From Ulvibacterium sp965228935 (GTDB taxonomy: Bacteria > Bacteroidota > Bacteroidia > Flavobacteriales > Flavobacteriaceae), in assembly GCF_965228935.1 (NCBI RefSeq), contig NZ_OZ245846.1, positions 2,542,001-2,606,000 on the forward strand: a stretch of DNA of 64,000 nt, given 5' to 3'. Positions within the stretch are counted from its first letter, which is position 1. Every line of letters begins with the position of its first letter. A model generated the notes under the pieces. That model was not told where the DNA came from. It made no database searches and saw only the letters and a list, made by a program, of their open reading frames with translations. This document shows positions 59,876 to 64,000 of this stretch, in pieces. Both the position numbers and the translations under genes were made by a program.

Positions 59876-61228
59876 ATGTCCAAAGACATTCGGATCAAGA
59901 AAGGCTTGAACATTAATCTTGTCGGTGCCGCAGAGCAAACTATTTCCAAAGCCGTTTTAAGCAATGTTTACGCAATAAACCTCAACGATTTTCACGGTAT
60001 TACACCCAAGATGTTGGTCAAGGAGAAGGCCGAAATAAAGGCTGGAGAAGCACTCTTCTACAACAAAAACAGGGAGGATATGTTGTTTGTTTCCCCTGTT
60101 AGCGGGGAGCTCATTGAAATAGAAAGGGGTGCCCGTAGACGCATTTTGACCTTGAAGATACTGGCGGATAAGTCACAACAAAACTTGAAGCATGATATCC
60201 TTGATGTTTCCAGTGCCTCTTCACAGGAATTGAAGGCCTATCTTCTAAAAGGAGGATGTTGGCCCTTTATAAAGCAGCGCCCGTATGATATCGTTGCCGA
60301 TCCCGATGCAGTTCCCAAGGCCATCTTTGTTTCGGGCTATACTACGGCCCCATTGGCGGCGGATTATGATTTTATATTGCAGGGCAAGGAAAAGGAACTG
60401 CAAGCGGCCATAACCGCCTTGGGCAAGATGACCCCGGGCAAAATACACGTTTCGGTAGGCAAATCCTCCCATTCGCCTTTGGCAGGACTGGACGGAATAG
60501 AATTACACAAAATTTCAGGGCCCCATCCGGCAGGTCTTGTAGGGACACAGATCAATAAAATAGATCCGATAAACAAAGGTGAGGTAGTTTGGACGGTTGC
60601 CCCCCAAGATCTTGTAATTATGGGCGAGTTGCTGTTGACGGGGATTTTTAATCCGGAACGCACGGTCGCCTTAGCGGGCTCATGCATCAAAAGTCCAAAA
60701 TATTATAAAACCAAAATAGGTACGGAAATATCCACTTTTTTGTATGCCAGTGGCGTAAATTCCGATGATTTTAGGGTCATTAACGGAGATGTACTCACCG
60801 GTACCAAAACCAAGCCCGATGGATATCTCGGTTTTTACAATACTACGGTAACGGCCATTCCTGAAGGTGATGACTATGAACTTTTTGGCTGGAACAAACC
60901 CATCTTCAACAAAATATCGGCCACCAGGGCCCTGACATTCTCATGGATGCAACCCAACAAAAAGTATGACCTTAACACAAATACCAATGGAGAGCATAGG
61001 GCATTTGTAGTAACCGGGATGTATGAAAAGGTGTTTCCCATGGATATCTACCCGCTTCAATTGTTAAAGGCCTGTATGGTAAAGGATTTGGACGAAATGG
61101 AGCAATTAGGATTGTATGAAGTGGCTCCGGAGGATTTTTCCTTGACCGAATTTGTTTGTATATCAAAACAGCCCCATCAGCAAATTATTCGTGAAGGATT
61201 GGATCTTTTACATAAAGAAATAGGATAA
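59876..61228 (+). CDS. nqrA: Na+-translocating NADH:quinone reductase subunit A
   Basis: 450 residues, usual length. NqrA is the peripheral cytoplasmic quinone-binding subunit of the Na+-NQR complex, which oxidises NADH and pumps Na+. It opens SKDIRIKKGLNINLVGAAEQ and contains LAGLDGIELHKISGPHPAGL and KGEVVWTVAPQDLVIMGELL, both typical of NqrA. It is the first gene of nqrABCDE. The next gene starts three bases after the stop. Confidence 0.96.
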   Translation: MSKDIRIKKGLNINLVGAAEQTISKAVLSNVYAINLNDFHGITPKMLVKEKAEIKAGEALFYNKNREDMLFVSPVSGELIEIERGARRRILTLKILADKSQQNLKHDILDVSSASSQELKAYLLKGGCWPFIKQRPYDIVADPDAVPKAIFVSGYTTAPLAADYDFILQGKEKELQAAITALGKMTPGKIHVSVGKSSHSPLAGLDGIELHKISGPHPAGLVGTQINKIDPINKGEVVWTVAPQDLVIMGELLLTGIFNPERTVALAGSCIKSPKYYKTKIGTEISTFLYASGVNSDDFRVINGDVLTGTKTKPDGYLGFYNTTVTAIPEGDDYELFGWNKPIFNKISATRALTFSWMQPNKKYDLNTNTNGEHRAFVVTGMYEKVFPMDIYPLQLLKACMVKDLDEMEQLGLYEVAPEDFSLTEFVCISKQPHQQIIREGLDLLHKEIG

Positions 61229-61231
61229 AAA

Positions 61232-62521
61232 ATGAGTGATAAAAGGTTAACTCTTAAAAAAAGGCTACATATTCTAAAGCATAGGTTCAGGGGCAAGAAA
61301 ATGGCCCCGGCCTTCAATGCCTTTCATACTTTTTTGTTTTCACCCGACGAGACAACACATTCCGGATCTCATGTCCGAGCGGCTGACGACCTAAAGCGTA
61401 CCATGAACACGGTTATCATGGCCCTGGTTCCCGTATTGCTCTTTTCCATGTTCAATACAGGATATCAGCACTATGCGGCCATTGATGCAGCCAATGGCGT
61501 TGCCCGGGAGTTGTCCCTTTGGGGGAACTTTTTTACTTGGGAAAACCTGTGGATAGGAATAATCAAGGTATTGCCTTTGGTCATAGTTTCCTATGGTGTG
61601 GGGCTCGCGATAGAATTTGTCTTTGCCGTTATAAAAGGACATGAAGTAGAGGAAGGTTACTTGGTGACCGGAATGTTGGTTCCCTTGATCGTTCCCGTGG
61701 ATACGCCTTTATGGATGCTGGCCGTAGCCGTTGCTTTTGGAGTAATAATCGGTAAGGAGGTGTTTGGCGGTACCGGCATGAATATTCTCAATCCCGCCCT
61801 TACCATAAGGGCCTTCTTGTTTTTTGCCTATCCTACCTGGATGAGTGGTGACAAGGTCTGGGTACACGGAGCCGTGGAGCGTGCTGGGGGACCGGATGCC
61901 ATTTCTGGTGAGACTATTTTGGGTTTTCTGGCACAGAATAAGGGTGCCGAAATGTCCGCCACATATGATACGTGGGATATGTTTTGGGGATTTATCCCAG
62001 GTTCCGTAGGCGAGACCTCTGCATTTCTGATATTGTTGGGAGGCTTGTTCCTTATTTTCAGTAAAATAGCAAGCTGGCGTATCATGGTCAGTGCTGTCAT
62101 CGGTTCCTTGGTCATGGGATTGATCTTTAATGGAGTTGTAGATGCCGGATGGATTACGGAGACCAGCAATTTTTACGGACTTATGAGCTTCGAGTTCTGG
62201 AAACACCTCATAGTAGGCGGATTGGCCTTCGGTATTGTATATATGGCCACAGATCCCGTTACGGGGTCCCAGACCAACCGTGGGAAATGGATTTATGGAT
62301 TCTTAATTGGATTCCTTTCGGTAATGATACGGGTTTTCAATCCCGCCTATCCCGAAGGCGTCTTCCTGGCCATATTGTTGATGAACGTTTTTGCTCCCAC
62401 CATTGATCATTATGTGGTACGTGGCAATGTAGCACGGCGAATGAAACGGTTGAAGAACGCTACTATTTTTCCAAAGGATTCAGACAGTAAAGAAAAGGAA
62501 CTAGAAGTAGAAACAATATAG
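61232..62521 (+). CDS. nqrB: Na+-translocating NADH:quinone reductase subunit B
   Basis: 429 residues. Integral membrane subunit with many spans (TVIMALVPVLLFSMFNTGY, VIVSYGVGLAIEFVFAVI and others) and the FMN-attaching region PGSVGETSAFLILLGGL; in the family the FMN is bound through the Thr of such a motif. It also has NPALTIRAFLFFAYPT. It starts 3 bases after nqrA and ends 2 bases before nqrC. Part of the electron path and Na+ pump. Confidence 0.96.
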   Translation: MSDKRLTLKKRLHILKHRFRGKKMAPAFNAFHTFLFSPDETTHSGSHVRAADDLKRTMNTVIMALVPVLLFSMFNTGYQHYAAIDAANGVARELSLWGNFFTWENLWIGIIKVLPLVIVSYGVGLAIEFVFAVIKGHEVEEGYLVTGMLVPLIVPVDTPLWMLAVAVAFGVIIGKEVFGGTGMNILNPALTIRAFLFFAYPTWMSGDKVWVHGAVERAGGPDAISGETILGFLAQNKGAEMSATYDTWDMFWGFIPGSVGETSAFLILLGGLFLIFSKIASWRIMVSAVIGSLVMGLIFNGVVDAGWITETSNFYGLMSFEFWKHLIVGGLAFGIVYMATDPVTGSQTNRGKWIYGFLIGFLSVMIRVFNPAYPEGVFLAILLMNVFAPTIDHYVVRGNVARRMKRLKNATIFPKDSDSKEKELEVETI

Positions 62522-62523
62522 CT

Positions 62524-63273
62524 ATGGCGATCAATACGGAAAAAAACAGTTATACGGTTCTTTTCGCATCCCTAATGGTTGTGGTGGTAGGTTCTGTTCT
62601 GGCCTTTTTAGCCTCTGCCCTGAGTTCTCGTATCAAAGAGAATGAACGCTTCGAAAAACAGCAGAACATTTTGTATGCCATGGGCGTCAATGAAAATGAA
62701 GGGGAAGGCAGTGTAAGTTTTGTTCCAACGGATAGGGTGGAAGAGGAGTTTGCGAACTACATTAAAGAACAATTGATTATTGAGGGCGATCAGATTACCC
62801 AAGATGACGAGGCTTATTTAATCGACTTAAAAAAACAATTGGCCGCCGCCAAAAATGGGGAAACGCCAAAATTGCCCCTGTTTATCGGGGAGAAGGAAGG
62901 AGAAAAATACTATATCATTCCCATGTACGGCAAAGGACTTTGGGATGCCATCTGGGGATTCATCGCCATGGATAACGAGATGGTAGTGCAAGGTGTTTAT
63001 TTTGACCATAAAGCGGAGACGCCAGGGCTAGGGGCCAATATTAAACAACGCTATTTTATGGACGATTTTACCGGAGAATCCATATTGGATGGCACTAGAT
63101 ACAAGGGTATTGCCGTTGTAAAGGGCAACAATGATCCCGCTAACAGAACAAAAGACGACAATGAGGTGGATGCGCTTGCAGGGGCTACGATAACCGGTAA
63201 CGGCGTTTCCGCCATGATCAGCAAAAGCATCAATCTTTACAAAGATTATTTGGAAACCGTTAGAGAAAAATAA
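62524..63273 (+). CDS. nqrC: Na+-translocating NADH:quinone reductase subunit C
   Basis: 249 residues with one N-terminal membrane span (TVLFASLMVVVVGSVLAFLA) and a large periplasmic domain. The FMN-attachment site is DALAGATITGNGVSAMISK near residue 225, where the Thr of GATIT carries FMN. DFTGESILDGTRYKGIAVV is also typical. It passes electrons between NqrB and NqrD/E. It starts 2 bases after nqrB and the next gene starts 2 bases after its stop. Confidence 0.96.
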   Translation: MAINTEKNSYTVLFASLMVVVVGSVLAFLASALSSRIKENERFEKQQNILYAMGVNENEGEGSVSFVPTDRVEEEFANYIKEQLIIEGDQITQDDEAYLIDLKKQLAAAKNGETPKLPLFIGEKEGEKYYIIPMYGKGLWDAIWGFIAMDNEMVVQGVYFDHKAETPGLGANIKQRYFMDDFTGESILDGTRYKGIAVVKGNNDPANRTKDDNEVDALAGATITGNGVSAMISKSINLYKDYLETVREK

Positions 63274-63275
63274 TT

Positions 63276-63923
63276 ATGGCTATACTATCAAAAAAAGATG
63301 CGAATCTTATTATGGATCCCCTGGCGGACAATAATCCGATTACCATTCAAGTGCTCGGTATTTGTTCGGCCCTTGCAATTACGGCCGAGTTGAAAGCCTC
63401 CTTGGTAATGGCCATTTCGGTAATTTTCGTTATGGGCTTGGGCAATGTGATTATTTCGTTGATGAGAAACCTGATTCCCTCAAAAATACGGATTATAGTA
63501 CAGCTCGTGGTCGTTGCATCATTGGTAATTGTTGTTGATCAGTTACTTCAGGCTTTTCAATATGAATTGAGCAAGACCTTGGGGGTTTTTATCGGGTTGA
63601 TCATTACTAACTGTATCATCATGGGGCGTTTTGAGGCCTTTGCATTGGGAAATGGTGTTTGGCGATCGTTCTTGGACGGTATTGGCAATGCCATGGGTTA
63701 TGGGGTAATCTTGATAATCGTCGGATTCTTCAGGGAGCTTTTAGGTTCGGGAACGCTTTTCGGATTTCCCGTATTGGGAAACCCTATTGAAAAAACCGGA
63801 CTTTACGCTACAGGATACGAGAACAATGGATTTATGATCATTCCGCCCGCGGCACTGATCGTGGTGGGAATCATCATCTGGGTGCAACGTTCGCGAAACA
63901 AGGCGCTGATAGAAGATAACTAA
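63276..63923 (+). CDS. nqrD: Na+-translocating NADH:quinone reductase subunit D
   Basis: 215 residues with six membrane spans (ITIQVLGICSALAITAELKA, SLVMAISVIFVMGLGNVIIS and others). NqrD and NqrE together bind an iron centre, and the Cys of CSALAITA and of TNCIIMGRFEAFA fit the family. The motif TNCIIMGRFEAFALGNGVWRS is partly written here. It is followed after 18 bases by nqrE. Membrane-embedded part of the pump. Confidence 0.95.
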   Translation: MAILSKKDANLIMDPLADNNPITIQVLGICSALAITAELKASLVMAISVIFVMGLGNVIISLMRNLIPSKIRIIVQLVVVASLVIVVDQLLQAFQYELSKTLGVFIGLIITNCIIMGRFEAFALGNGVWRSFLDGIGNAMGYGVILIIVGFFRELLGSGTLFGFPVLGNPIEKTGLYATGYENNGFMIIPPAALIVVGIIIWVQRSRNKALIEDN

Positions 63924-63941
63924 AAGATAGTACAAGAAATT

Positions 63942-64000
63942 ATGTTGGAACATATAGAATTATTCTTTAAATCGATTTTCATAGATAACATGGTATTTGC
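63942..64000 (+). CDS. nqrE: Na+-translocating NADH:quinone reductase subunit E, start only
   Basis: An ATG at 63942 begins MLEHIELFFKSIFIDNMVFA, the first 20 residues of NqrE, cut by the window end. NqrE is the sixth-span partner of NqrD. Position and N-terminus fit well. nqrF should follow outside the window. Confidence 0.85.
   Translation, partial: MLEHIELFFKSIFIDNMVF

Noticed and set aside
61709..62206. Long minus-strand frame antisense to nqrB
   Set aside because: It follows codon structure of nqrB on the other strand, has a Cys/His/Gly-scattered composition and no family motif.
1..64000. rRNA, tRNA, CRISPR arrays, IS elements and prophage genes
   Set aside because: I looked for cloverleaf-like pairings, repeated spacers and transposase or phage motifs while reading and saw none. 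A covariance search could still find a small RNA.

Overview
The window is a chromosomal segment of a member of the Bacteroidota, most likely a marine Flavobacteriaceae. This rests on several things seen in the sequence. There are type IX secretion components (PorT-like, DUF5103 'plug'), the start of a Na+-translocating NADH:quinone reductase operon, a short RpoD of 287 residues, and the rpsO-pnp-rpoD and fbaA-accD gene orders. AccD lacks its zinc ribbon, many start codons have no Shine-Dalgarno sequence, and Bacteroidota-type TAnnTTTG promoter elements recur. I see no rRNA, tRNA, CRISPR array, transposase or prophage gene.

Layout. 0-3.4 kb: a toroid-like hypothetical protein cut by the window edge, a secreted discoidin-tailed protein and a small helical-repeat protein. 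3.5-11.5 kb: a run of small stress, signalling and detoxification genes, namely an ECF42-type sigma factor with its DGPF/YCII partner, a methyltransferase, a VOC protein, an AraC regulator, a DJ-1 lipoprotein, a Crp-like regulator, a cupin, an ABM protein, and an HxlR regulator divergent from a peroxiredoxin. 11.5-15.4 kb: an envelope cluster (SCO, YwqK-like, YHYH, EF-hand) divergent from an ECF sigma / membrane protein / Spy-like operon. 15.5-18.2 kb: an A/T-rich accessory block in which each gene or gene pair is bounded by its own inverted terminal motif and separated from the next by a hairpin. This resembles integron attC sites, and it carries a two-gene HEPN/winged-helix unit of unknown function.

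18.4-27.5 kb: a flavodoxin-like reductase next to an unusual Rieske-TPP enzyme fusion, a YpdA-like bacillithiol disulfide reductase, ribulose-phosphate epimerase, and a large haem lipoprotein divergent from a Tat-exported sugar isomerase. 27.7-43 kb is mostly core genome: rpoD, pnp, rpsO, accD, fbaA, two large envelope proteins, an rRNA methyltransferase, porT-like and ubiE. 43-53.5 kb: trkA-trkH, an AraC/DoxX/ABM group, an MBL-fold lipoprotein, an aminotransferase, a desaturase, rsmG and two DJ-1-fold genes. 54-64 kb: a DinB-like exported protein, pruA, apaG, DUF3667, the T9SS plug and nqrABCDE (nqrE cut by the window end).

The most interesting accessory signals are the cassette-like block with the HEPN/winged-helix pair, the Rieske-TPP fusion with its flavodoxin partner, and the YHYH/SCO/EF-hand cluster facing an ECF-Spy operon.
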